A stretch of 5,317 bases of DNA from an uncultured Robiginitomaculum sp. (lineage in GTDB: Bacteria > Pseudomonadota > Alphaproteobacteria > Caulobacterales > Maricaulaceae), in the NCBI GenBank assembly GCA_938003555.1, contig CALKXN010000266.1, positions 1 to 5,317 on the forward strand, read 5' to 3'. A model generated the notes under the pieces. It worked only from the letters and a program-made list of their open reading frames with translations, ran no database searches and was not told where the DNA came from. Positions 1 to 5,317 of this stretch are shown here, in pieces; within the stretch, counting starts at the first letter, position 1; each line of letters starts with the position of its first letter. Made by a program: the position numbers and the translations under genes.

Positions 1-1413
1 CGCCACAAAGGGCAGTGATGACGCAAACGCCCCCAACAGCGCGGAAGACACCACGGCAGCTGCCGCAGCCAGCCTGGCGGCCAGCATCTCCTGTTTCTCG
101 GTCATATTGGGCGTGAAGGTGCGTTTGAGCAGATCATGACTGACCGCCGAACTAATCACCATGAGCAAACCGGCTGCTGTCGATAGGGCTGCCGCAAGGC
201 CGCCTGCGACCACGAGGCCAACCACCCAGGCTGGAAGCTTAGCAATTTGCGGATTGGCAAGCACAAAGATGTCACGATTAGGATCAACTTCGTTTTTTAC
301 ACCATCAGGTGAATTTGGTCCGCGATACTGCATGATGCCGTCGCCATTGAGATCATCATACTTGAGCAAGCCTGTTGTTTCCCAATCCTTATACCAAGCC
401 GGAACGGGTTTTCCGCCATCAGCAAGGATTTCGGCGGCGCGTTCTTCGTAATTCTCCGCGTCGGCGATATAGGTCGCTTCATTGACGGTATCGATGAAGT
501 TCATACGGGCAAAAGACGCCACTGCCGGAGCCGTGGTGTAAAGAAGCGCGATGAACATCAAAGCCCACCCAGCTGATTTACGCGCCGCTTGAGCGGAGCT
601 TACTGTAAAGAAGCGAATGATGACATGCGGAAGACCGGCCGTGCCGAACATGAGCGCAGCTGTTATACAGAACACATCAATTTTCGACTTCGTTGTCGAG
701 GTGTATTCCGTAAAGCCAAGATCGGTAACAACCGTATTGAGCTTATCCAGCAGACTAACATCTGTCCCCGCGACATTCCCAATAAAGCCAAGTTGCGGAA
801 TCGGATTGCCTGTGATTGTCAGAGATATGAAGATCGCAGGAACCGTATAAGCAAAAATAAGCACAACATATTGCGCGACTTGCGTGTAGGTAACGCCCTT
901 CATCCCGCCAAGTACGGCATAGACAAATACAATGGCTGATCCGATGAAGATACCGACATTAAACGGAACGCCCAAGAAACTTGAGAACGCAACGCCGACG
1001 CCTTTCATTTGACCCGCAATATAGGTGAATGAGACAAACAAGGCGCAAACCACCGCGATAACGCGCGCGACCTTGGAATAATATCGGTCTCCCACGAAAT
1101 CAGGTACAGTAAACTTACCAAACTCCCTCAAATAGGGCGCAAGCAATAGCGCAAGCAGCACATAGCCGCCCGTCCAGCCCATCAAATAGACGGAGCCGCC
1201 ATAACCCAAGAAGGCAATCAAACCCGCCATGGATAAGAAGCTAGCCGCGCTCATCCAATCGGCTGCCGTCGCCATACCGTTTAGGGCCGGGTGAATATCA
1301 TGACCCGCAACATAAAAGTCTTTGGTTGAACCGGCACGCGCCCAAATGGCGATGCCGATATAAAGGCTAAATGTTCCGATAACGAAAAAATAAGTCCAGA
1401 ATGACTGATCCAT
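1..1413 (-). CDS. Sodium:solute symporter large subunit, VC_2705/ActP-like (SLC5 family), C-terminus cut by window edge
   Basis: This inner-membrane, LeuT-fold sodium-coupled carrier probably takes up a small organic acid such as acetate, but the substrate is not determined. The frame is open for 471 codons to the left edge; family members are roughly 550-590 residues, so about 100 are missing. Visible marks are FYVAGHDIHPALNGMATAADWMSAASFLSMAG (residues 33-64; first helix region), GLPHVIIRFFTV (260-271), and the SSF-type segment AALSTAAGLLMVISS (408-422), whose Ser411-Thr412 matches the sodium-2 site position of SLC5 carriers. A long hydrophilic loop (about 310-390) contains DLNGDG (354-359), an EF-hand-like acidic turn. 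The ATG at 1413 follows the small-subunit stop by 3 bases, with AAGGGG 6 bases upstream, so the two genes are very likely co-transcribed and translationally coupled. Family assignment is firm; substrate is not. Confidence 0.93.
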   Translation of the reverse strand, partial: MDQSFWTYFFVIGTFSLYIGIAIWARAGSTKDFYVAGHDIHPALNGMATAADWMSAASFLSMAGLIAFLGYGGSVYLMGWTGGYVLLALLLAPYLREFGKFTVPDFVGDRYYSKVARVIAVVCALFVSFTYIAGQMKGVGVAFSSFLGVPFNVGIFIGSAIVFVYAVLGGMKGVTYTQVAQYVVLIFAYTVPAIFISLTITGNPIPQLGFIGNVAGTDVSLLDKLNTVVTDLGFTEYTSTTKSKIDVFCITAALMFGTAGLPHVIIRFFTVSSAQAARKSAGWALMFIALLYTTAPAVASFARMNFIDTVNEATYIADAENYEERAAEILADGGKPVPAWYKDWETTGLLKYDDLNGDGIMQYRGPNSPDGVKNEVDPNRDIFVLANPQIAKLPAWVVGLVVAGGLAAALSTAAGLLMVISSAVSHDLLKRTFTPNMTEKQEMLAARLAAAAAVVSSALLGAFASSLPFVA

Positions 1414-1416
1414 GAC

Positions 1417-1683
1417 CTACCCCTTAATCCCGAATGTCTTCTCGTACTTCGTCATCTTGCGGCAATAAACCACGATGAGCGCTAAGAAGATGTAGATTGC
1501 ACCATTTTGGGCAAACCAGAAACCAAGTGGAGCGCCGCCGATATGAAAATTATCAAGCGCCTCCCTGAATAAGATTCCTGCGCCGTATGACGCTAAGAAC
1601 CAGACCACAAGCAATGAAATTGTCAGGCGTATGGTTGCCTTCCAATATCCTGCCGGATCGTGAGTGTTTGTTGTAGTAGCCAA
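1417..1683 (-). CDS. Sodium:solute symporter small subunit (DUF4212 type), TTG start
   Basis: The 88-residue protein has the hallmarks of the small subunit encoded directly before VC_2705-type symporters: a GYWKATIRL start, two predicted membrane helices (about 18-40 and 52-75), and the conserved APLGFWFAQNGAIYIF stretch between and into helix 2. It probably forms a membrane complex with, or helps assemble, the large subunit; its exact role is poorly known. The start is TTG: an in-frame TAG lies two codons upstream (1689-1687), no earlier start is possible, and AGGGGAG (1697-1691) sits 7 bases before the TTG. The length is normal for the family. Its last codons (AAG GGG) also form the ribosome binding site of the symporter gene. 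Confidence 0.93.
   Translation of the reverse strand: MATTTNTHDPAGYWKATIRLTISLLVVWFLASYGAGILFREALDNFHIGGAPLGFWFAQNGAIYIFLALIVVYCRKMTKYEKTFGIKG
1420..1425 (-). promoter_or_regulatory. Shine-Dalgarno of the symporter inside the small-subunit 3' end
   Basis: On the minus strand AAGGGG spans the last two sense codons of the small-subunit gene and lies 6 bases before the symporter ATG. This arrangement suggests translational coupling, giving matched amounts of the two subunits. Confidence 0.7.
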
Positions 1684-1690
1684 AATCTAT

Positions 1691-1697
1691 CTCCCCT
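1691..1697 (-). promoter_or_regulatory. Strong Shine-Dalgarno that fixes the TTG start of the small subunit
   Basis: Read on the minus strand this is AGGGGAG, 7 bases before the TTG at 1683. With the in-frame TAG in between at 1689-1687, it leaves TTG as the only sensible initiation codon. Confidence 0.8.
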
Positions 1698-1775
1698 GTT
1701 TTGTTTGTGTATTGACGATTTGAATCGGGATTACCCAATTTCAAAACTCGGCCAAATCATTAACAAAAGGTAGGG

Positions 1776-1787
1776 AGACTTTAGTCT
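1776..1787. promoter_or_regulatory. 12-base palindrome AGACT-TT-AGTCT, copy 1 (possible operator)
   Basis: This is a perfect inverted repeat with 5-base arms and a 2-base centre, 93 bases upstream of the small-subunit TTG start and 10 bases past the stop of the 58-codon gene. The identical 12 bases recur at 2023-2034. The 2-base centre is too short for an RNA hairpin, so a protein-binding site is the better reading. The position would suit an activator of the symporter operon. The binding protein is unknown; a LuxR-type response regulator is one possibility, because related gammaproteobacterial symporters are controlled by CrbSR-type systems. Confidence 0.45.
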
Positions 1788-1797
1788 AAGACGAAAA

Positions 1798-1974
1798 CTA
1801 TCGCGCTTTGCGTTCTTTCCATCCCGCATGAACAAGCAATCCGGCAACCAAAAAACCGCCAAGAATATAAAGCTCACGCAAACCAAGCCCGGGTTCATTT
1901 AACGCTTCCAGCCCGCGCATGATAAAAATGGCAGCAAGCAGAAGTCCTACGGAAATGAACAGATGTGATTTCAT
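1798..1974 (-). CDS. Small two-helix membrane protein, 58 residues, function unknown
   Basis: This is an open frame from ATG 1974 to TAG 1800-1798, encoding a protein not recognised here. It has two hydrophobic segments (about residues 5-19, LFISVGLLLAAIFIM, and 34-52), separated by a short polar loop (RGLEALNEPGLGLRE) and followed by a basic tail ending KERKAR, as expected for a two-helix inner-membrane protein with a cytoplasmic C-terminus by the positive-inside rule. No clear Shine-Dalgarno precedes the ATG; an in-frame TAA lies 13 codons upstream, with no ATG, GTG or TTG between, so ATG 1974 is the best start. It is on the symporter's strand, 114 bases ahead of that operon, and carries its own upstream copy of the 12-base palindrome. 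Being short and without homology evidence, it could still be a chance frame, but the membrane-protein pattern makes a real gene more likely. Confidence 0.65.
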   Translation of the reverse strand: MKSHLFISVGLLLAAIFIMRGLEALNEPGLGLRELYILGGFLVAGLLVHAGWKERKAR

Positions 1975-2022
1975 CGGATCAAGGTGCTCTGTTTTCCAGT
2001 CTTCGTCAACGCCACACGCTTA

Positions 2023-2034
2023 AGACTTTAGTCT
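2023..2034. promoter_or_regulatory. 12-base palindrome AGACT-TT-AGTCT, copy 2 (possible operator)
   Basis: Identical to 1776-1787. It lies 48 bases upstream of the 58-codon gene on the minus strand and 132 bases upstream of the receptor on the plus strand. The closer gene is the likelier target, which would place the small membrane protein and the symporter operon under one regulator. Confidence 0.45.
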
Positions 2035-2082
2035 GCGTTGCTCATTCGCCCCATCTACAGAATTAATATCCATAAACATAAT

Positions 2083-2110
2083 TTGACAAATAACAGTTTT
2101 CAGTTATTCA
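2083..2110 (+). promoter_or_regulatory. Candidate sigma-70-type promoter of the TonB-dependent receptor
   Basis: A consensus -35 box TTGACA (2083-2088) is followed after 16 bases by TATTCA (2105-2110), a weak -10 box. Transcription would begin near 2117, giving a leader of about 50 bases. The -10 box overlaps the dyad at 2107-2122, as expected for a repressible promoter. The -35 is convincing, the -10 only fair. Confidence 0.45.
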
Positions 2111-2122
2111 ACAACTGTTGAA
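2107..2122. promoter_or_regulatory. Perfect 16-base dyad TTCAACA-AC-TGTTGAA (possible operator)
   Basis: The arms are 7 bases with a 2-base centre, overlapping the presumed -10 box and start point of the receptor gene. A related site, TTGAACA-TC-TGTTGAA (2124-2139), follows at a 17-base period with one arm mismatch, so two dimers of one regulator could sit side by side. The regulator is unknown; the local TetR protein is a candidate only by proximity, since the same dyad is absent from its own promoter. Confidence 0.5.
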
Positions 2123-2144
2123 ATTGAACATCTGTTGAATTTCA
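2119..2144. promoter_or_regulatory. Near-perfect 26-base dyad in the receptor leader (operator or 5' hairpin)
   Basis: The arms TGAAATTGAACA (2119-2130) and TGTTGAATTTCA (2133-2144) pair at 11 of 12 positions around a TC centre; the only mismatch is G2126 against G2137. As DNA it contains the second 16-base operator-like site. As RNA it would fold just after the presumed start point and end about 12 bases before the AGGG Shine-Dalgarno (2157-2160), so it could instead stabilise the mRNA or tune translation. The sequence alone does not decide between them. Confidence 0.5.
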
Positions 2145-2166
2145 GCCAAGAAAAAAAGGGAAAGAC

Positions 2167-4419
2167 ATGTCACACCGCTCATTACTCATAGCCTCATCTT
2201 CATTTTTAATTTTAGGCGCACTTGCCAGCGCCATGCCCGCCCACGCACAGGTTGACGACGAAATTGTCGTAACCGCGCAGCGCCGTGCTCAAAATATTCA
2301 AGACGTTCCGATTTCCGTGACCGCAGTCTCCGGTGACTTTTTAGAGAGCATCGGCGCGGTGGACATAACAGATATTCAGAAAATTACGCCAAATGCGACG
2401 ATTGAAGCGGCCCGCGGATCAAATTCAACACTCATCGCCTTTATTCGCGGCATCGGTCAGCAAGATCCGCTTTGGGGCTTCGAGCCCGGAGTTGGCATTT
2501 ATGTTGATGATGTCTATGTGGCGCGACCACAAGGGTCAGTCCTTGATATTTTTGACGTTGAGCGAGTCGAAGTTCTTCGCGGGCCTCAAGGCACGCTTTA
2601 TGGCCGCAACACGATTGGCGGCGCGATTAAATACGTGACAAAAGGCCTAAACATGGAAGACCCAGAGCTCAAAGCTCGTGTTAATGTGGGGTCCTACGGT
2701 CAGTTTGATCAGACAGTTTCAGGGTCCATTCCAGTGTCTGATACATTCGCAATTGGCGCCGCGATTGCCAATTACCAGCGAAACGGCTTCGGCGAAAACC
2801 TCAATACGGGTGCGGATCATTATGACAAGGACGTCTTGGCTGGCCGTATCAGTGCCGAATGGGCTCCGAGTGACGCGCTTAACTTCCGCTTCGCAGCTGA
2901 TATGACAAAAGACGATTCCAATGCCAAGCATGGACATCGTCTGCTACCAAGTGCCGACGGAACTATAGCTGTCACGCGCTCTGAATATGACACGCGGGCC
3001 GGAGCGGGTGACAAGAACAAAGTCGAGACGAAGGGCGCATCATTTACGGCGTCTTGGGATGCCAGCGAAACGATTACCCTCAAGTCTATCACGGCCTATA
3101 GAGAAGGCGAGACAGAGACACCGATTGATTTTGACGCTTTGCCGCAACAAGATTTCGACGTTCCCGCGACATATGCGGATGACCAGTTCAGTCAAGAATT
3201 TCAACTCTTATATAATAGTGACCGCCTTTCAGGCGTCGCAGGACTCTATTATCTTGACGGATCTGCCTCAGGGAAATTTGATGTCATTTTAGAATCGCTT
3301 TTCGGCGGGGCCACAGTCTTTCAAGCGGGTGATCAATCTAAAGAAAATCTTTCAGCCTATGCAGATTTCACATATGACGTGAATGACAAGCTGAGTGTCT
3401 CCGCAGGGGGCCGTTACACTGAAGACAAAACAATTGCAGATGTACGCCGAGATTTCCTCTTGGGACTCGGTTCACCCGCTTTGGGCGGAACAGGTACTCT
3501 TCTTGTGACACAGACTGACTTCCAAGGCCTTGAGCGTAAGGACACCAATTTCAGTCCTCGTGTAGCCGTCAATTACAAGGTGACTGACAACACAAATCTA
3601 TATGGCTCGTTTTCACAAGGCTTTAAGGCGGGCGGATTTGACCCAAGAGCTCGTGAAGATTTAGATCCCTTGGGTCTGTCACAAGCCGGTTTTGCACCGG
3701 AGACGGTTGATAGCTATGAGCTCGGAATTAAGGGCAAACTATTAGACAACCGCCTAACCTACGCCATCGCTGGATTTGTCGCCAATTATGACGACCAGCA
3801 AATTACCGTCCAAAACGGTGTCGATACAGACAATGACGGAACCAATGACACATTTGTCTCTTCCGTCTTCAATGCAGGGCAGTCAAAATATAAGGGTTTG
3901 GAGTTTGAAGGCGCACTGCGCTTGTCTGATGATTTCACCCTGACGGCTGTAGCCGGGTATATTGATACTGATATCGAAGAAATCATATCTGCAGGTGTCA
4001 ACATCGCGGATCAATTTGTAACCCAGAACACGCCTGAAATTACATCGCGCTTTGGATTTATCTACACCCATGACCTTGCGGAAAATGGCGGCCTGACCTT
4101 TACAGGGTCGGCGGCTTATCGTGACGACTACAATCTGTTCAACCAGCCTTTAGCCGGATTTGCGCCAACAGCCACATTTCCTAATGGCGGACCCGCTATT
4201 GATCCTGACGCATACACCGTATTTGATTTAGGGGTTACTTGGACAAGCGAGAGCGAGCGTTGGGATTTTGGCGTATATGCACGCAATCTAACCGATGAAC
4301 GTGCGCGCGTTGCGGCCTATAATTTCGCAGGGCCAAATCAACTTGGTGCAGACGGCGCTTACTCAGCCTTTTACCGTGCTCCCCGGACGGTAACAGCAAC
4401 GCTCGGGTTTAAATACTAG
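2167..4419 (+). CDS. TonB-dependent outer-membrane receptor, substrate unknown
   Basis: This 750-residue receptor, normal length for the family, would import a scarce or bulky nutrient across the outer membrane using TonB-ExbBD energy. A signal peptide (1-27) ends AMPAHA before QVDDE. The TonB box is EIVVTA (32-37), so there is no N-terminal STN signalling domain. The plug (about 41-160) contains DVPISVTAVS, IRGIGQQ and the conserved VERVEVLRGPQGTLYGRN (139-148 for GPQGTLYGRN). The rest is the 22-strand beta-barrel, with SPRVAVNYKVTDNTNLYGSFSQGFKAGGF in its middle and a final strand TVTATLGFKY ending in Tyr, as needed for BAM assembly. DTDNDGTND (553-561) in a loop resembles a calcium-binding acidic turn. 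ATG 2167 is preceded by AGGG at 6 bases. The style matches receptors of Hyphomonas, Maricaulis and sphingomonads, where such proteins import many compounds besides iron chelates. The nearby CoA ligase hints at an organic acid or lipid-like substrate, but this is inference. Confidence 0.95.
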   Translation: MSHRSLLIASSSFLILGALASAMPAHAQVDDEIVVTAQRRAQNIQDVPISVTAVSGDFLESIGAVDITDIQKITPNATIEAARGSNSTLIAFIRGIGQQDPLWGFEPGVGIYVDDVYVARPQGSVLDIFDVERVEVLRGPQGTLYGRNTIGGAIKYVTKGLNMEDPELKARVNVGSYGQFDQTVSGSIPVSDTFAIGAAIANYQRNGFGENLNTGADHYDKDVLAGRISAEWAPSDALNFRFAADMTKDDSNAKHGHRLLPSADGTIAVTRSEYDTRAGAGDKNKVETKGASFTASWDASETITLKSITAYREGETETPIDFDALPQQDFDVPATYADDQFSQEFQLLYNSDRLSGVAGLYYLDGSASGKFDVILESLFGGATVFQAGDQSKENLSAYADFTYDVNDKLSVSAGGRYTEDKTIADVRRDFLLGLGSPALGGTGTLLVTQTDFQGLERKDTNFSPRVAVNYKVTDNTNLYGSFSQGFKAGGFDPRAREDLDPLGLSQAGFAPETVDSYELGIKGKLLDNRLTYAIAGFVANYDDQQITVQNGVDTDNDGTNDTFVSSVFNAGQSKYKGLEFEGALRLSDDFTLTAVAGYIDTDIEEIISAGVNIADQFVTQNTPEITSRFGFIYTHDLAENGGLTFTGSAAYRDDYNLFNQPLAGFAPTATFPNGGPAIDPDAYTVFDLGVTWTSESERWDFGVYARNLTDERARVAAYNFAGPNQLGADGAYSAFYRAPRTVTATLGFKY

Positions 4420-4425
4420 AGCAAA

Positions 4426-5073
4426 CTAACGCGCGCATATGGCCCTAAATCCAGCAGCGATAAATGGGATCATATGCGCGTAGCCTTTTTCGACATCGGA
4501 GGATTTTGCCAACCCGTTCGATAACGTGTCGAGCCGCCCCGTGTCTGCCATTGTTAGCGTTAAAGCGCCGGAGAGATAATGATAACCCCAATACAAAGCC
4601 TCATCATCAGCCTGCGGAAGAGCGTTACGAAGAGCGTCAATAAACCGGGTGACGATCGGATTAAAGTATTGGCTCATGACATCGCGTCCAAATTCAGGCG
4701 AGTTATTCACATAGGCCACAAGCGCAAAATAATGACGCCAGCCCTCATCGGCGGAGCCTTGCACTATTCCCATGGGCGCCAAGTAAGCATGGATAATTTC
4801 TTCCACACTTGGCGCCCCATTAGGAGCATCCGCAATACAGACATCAAGCGCATCACTTCGCACCTGATTCAAAACCTCGGCACGGCGATTAAGCACGGCG
4901 TCAAACAAATCCCGCTTGGGTCCAAAATGGTAATTCACCAAGGCGACATCTACGCCAGCTGCCCCGGAAATCGTTCTCAGCTTGACGCCATCAAATCCAT
5001 GCTCAGCAAACAACTCCTCGGCCGCATCCAAGATAAGTTCTTTTCTCGATTTCTTTGCAGATTTACGGGGCAA
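4426..5073 (-). CDS. TetR/AcrR-family transcriptional regulator, TTG start
   Basis: This 215-residue cytoplasmic repressor has the family's usual length. A basic start (KKSRKE) leads into the DNA-binding domain (about 10-57): ILDAAEELFAEHGFDGVKLRTI, then the helix-turn-helix SGAAGVDVALVNYHFGPKRDLFDAVL with the typical NYHFG signature (47-51). The remaining helices form a ligand and dimer domain whose GWRHYFALVAYVNNSPEFGRDVMSQYFNPIVTRFIDALRNALP pattern recalls PsrA-like regulators of fatty-acid genes; that similarity is from memory. The start is TTG 5073: an in-frame TAA lies three codons upstream, AAGG (5084-5081) is 7 bases before it, and the nearby ATG (5078-5076) is out of frame. It is divergent from a CoA ligase gene, so control of that gene by an acyl-CoA or acid ligand is likely. 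It converges on the receptor with 6 bases between stops. Confidence 0.93.
   Translation of the reverse strand: MPRKSAKKSRKELILDAAEELFAEHGFDGVKLRTISGAAGVDVALVNYHFGPKRDLFDAVLNRRAEVLNQVRSDALDVCIADAPNGAPSVEEIIHAYLAPMGIVQGSADEGWRHYFALVAYVNNSPEFGRDVMSQYFNPIVTRFIDALRNALPQADDEALYWGYHYLSGALTLTMADTGRLDTLSNGLAKSSDVEKGYAHMIPFIAAGFRAICAR
4432..4490 (+). terminator. Possible terminator of the receptor gene, embedded in the TetR coding region
   Basis: Ten-base arms CGCGCATATG (4432-4441) and CATATGCGCG (4471-4480) pair perfectly across a 29-base loop, starting 12 bases after the receptor stop, and TTTTT follows at 4486-4490. The long loop and the 5-base gap before the T-run make it an imperfect intrinsic terminator. 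It lies wholly within the 3' end of the convergent TetR gene. Confidence 0.35.
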
Positions 5074-5080
5074 TTCATGA

Positions 5081-5084
5081 CCTT
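5081..5084 (-). promoter_or_regulatory. Shine-Dalgarno AAGG selecting TTG over an out-of-frame ATG
   Basis: It lies 7 bases before the TetR TTG start but only 2 bases before the out-of-frame ATG (5078-5076). The spacing therefore favours TTG, which also is the only start giving the TetR N-terminus. Confidence 0.6.
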
Positions 5085-5106
5085 AAGAATAGGGAATTAT
5101 TGTCCT

Positions 5107-5135
5107 TTTATGATGTTCTTCGTTGCGAAGGTCAA
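5107..5135 (-). promoter_or_regulatory. Candidate promoter of the TetR gene
   Basis: On the minus strand TTGACC (5135-5130) and CATAAA (5112-5107) are separated by 17 bases, a fair match to -35 and -10 boxes. The -35 lies inside the dyad at 5128-5140, which would suit autoregulation. On the plus strand TATGAT (5109-5114) is a good -10 box for the divergent ligase gene, but no matching -35 was seen. Confidence 0.35.
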
Positions 5136-5140
5136 ACCTT
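5118..5140. promoter_or_regulatory. Two overlapping dyads in the TetR/ligase intergenic region (possible TetR operator)
   Basis: CTTCG-TTG-CGAAG (5118-5130) and AAGGT-CAA-ACCTT (5128-5140) are each perfect 5-base-arm dyads with a 3-base centre, sharing 3 bases, 10 bases centre to centre. They lie in the 79-base gap between divergent genes, where TetR-family repressors usually bind. Individually such short dyads are common by chance; the overlap and position raise the odds. Confidence 0.4.
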
Positions 5141-5152
5141 ACAAGATTCAAT

Positions 5153-5317
5153 ATGCCTAAAATAATTCAACATACTAATCCTCTTTTACCTGAGATATTG
5201 ACTCTGCACGGAAAATGGCGCGCCAAGAAAACTGCGCTCATCACATCAGAGGAAACTTTATCTTGGAGCCAGTTTACGGGGCGCATGAATCAAGTCGCTA
5301 ACGGCCTTCACTCAATG
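5153..5317 (+). CDS. AMP-forming acyl-CoA synthetase (ANL superfamily), N-terminus only
   Basis: Only the first 55 codons are in the window; the full enzyme would be about 500-570 residues. The fragment has the usual opening of acyl- or aryl-CoA ligases: LLPEILTLHGKWRAKKTALITSEETLSWSQFTGRMNQVANGL, matching the family pattern of 'x-x-P-x-K-x-A-L-x-x-x-x-x-x-x-S/T-Y/W-x-x-L/F-x-x-x-x-N-x-x-A-x-x-L'. Such enzymes adenylate a carboxylic acid with ATP and pass it to CoA. The catalytic motifs lie beyond the edge, so chain length or substrate cannot be judged. ATG 5153 is preceded only by a weak AAGA; an in-frame TTG at 5123 would add 10 residues but has no ribosome binding site. It is divergent from the TetR gene and probably controlled by it. 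Confidence 0.8.
   Translation, partial: MPKIIQHTNPLLPEILTLHGKWRAKKTALITSEETLSWSQFTGRMNQVANGLHSM

Noticed and set aside
161..939. Plus-strand frames of 77-116 codons opposite the symporter
   Set aside because: The minus strand encodes an unbroken, recognisable SLC5 carrier throughout, so these are shadows.
1716..1727. Palindrome CGATT-TG-AATCG in the symporter operon leader
   Set aside because: A single 5-base-arm dyad of this type is expected several times in 5 kb by chance and it is not repeated elsewhere in the window.
1553..1744. 63-codon minus-strand frame overlapping the small-subunit gene start
   Set aside because: It is out of frame with the DUF4212-type protein, lacks membrane or domain features, and its presence depends on the leader sequence only.
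2092..2119. AACAGTT / AACTGTT inverted repeat with a 14-base loop
   Set aside because: It overlaps the promoter and would be mostly upstream of the transcript start, and it is weaker than the dyads at 2107-2144.
4579..5160. 193-codon plus-strand open frame opposite the TetR gene
   Set aside because: It is antisense to a clear TetR gene, has no recognisable domain, and runs across the intergenic region into the ligase start; its length is a by-product of the TetR codon pattern.
5165..5172. ATTCAACA at the start of the ligase gene, matching one half of the receptor dyad (2106-2113)
   Set aside because: There is no second half-site at the right distance, and an 8-base AT-rich match is expected by chance; it does not support shared control.

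Overview
The window looks like chromosomal DNA of a marine-type alphaproteobacterium of moderate GC content, possibly close to the Hyphomonadaceae/Maricaulaceae. This is inferred from the style of the proteins: a TonB-dependent receptor with an EIVVTAQRR N-terminus and no STN domain, and a two-component sodium:solute symporter of the VC_2705 type. No rRNA, tRNA, insertion sequence, CRISPR array or phage gene was seen.

Layout, left to right. Positions 1-1683 hold a two-gene minus-strand operon: a small-subunit gene (DUF4212 type, TTG start at 1683), then the large sodium:solute symporter subunit, which starts 3 bases after the small-subunit stop and runs off the left edge without its last ~100 residues. 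Next, at 1798-1974 on the minus strand, is a 58-codon gene for an unrecognised two-helix membrane protein. An exact 12-base palindrome (AGACT-TT-AGTCT) lies upstream of each of these minus-strand units. A plus-strand TonB-dependent receptor gene (2167-4419) follows, with a good -35 box and two overlapping dyads at its presumed promoter and leader. It converges, with a 6-base gap, on a minus-strand TetR-family regulator (4426-5073, TTG start). Divergent from that, 79 bases away, begins an AMP-forming acyl-CoA synthetase-like gene (5153 to the right edge, 55 codons present).

The genes fit a nutrient-uptake locus: outer-membrane passage by the receptor, inner-membrane sodium-coupled uptake by the symporter pair, and CoA activation of a carboxylic acid by the ligase, with the TetR protein as likely local repressor. 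The ligase and TetR gene share an intergenic region carrying two overlapping dyads. That all of these serve one substrate is inference; the substrate cannot be read from the sequence. Nothing here proves a new system. The parts that deserve a second look are the paired 12-base palindromes with the unknown small membrane protein, and the near-perfect 26-base dyad in the receptor leader.
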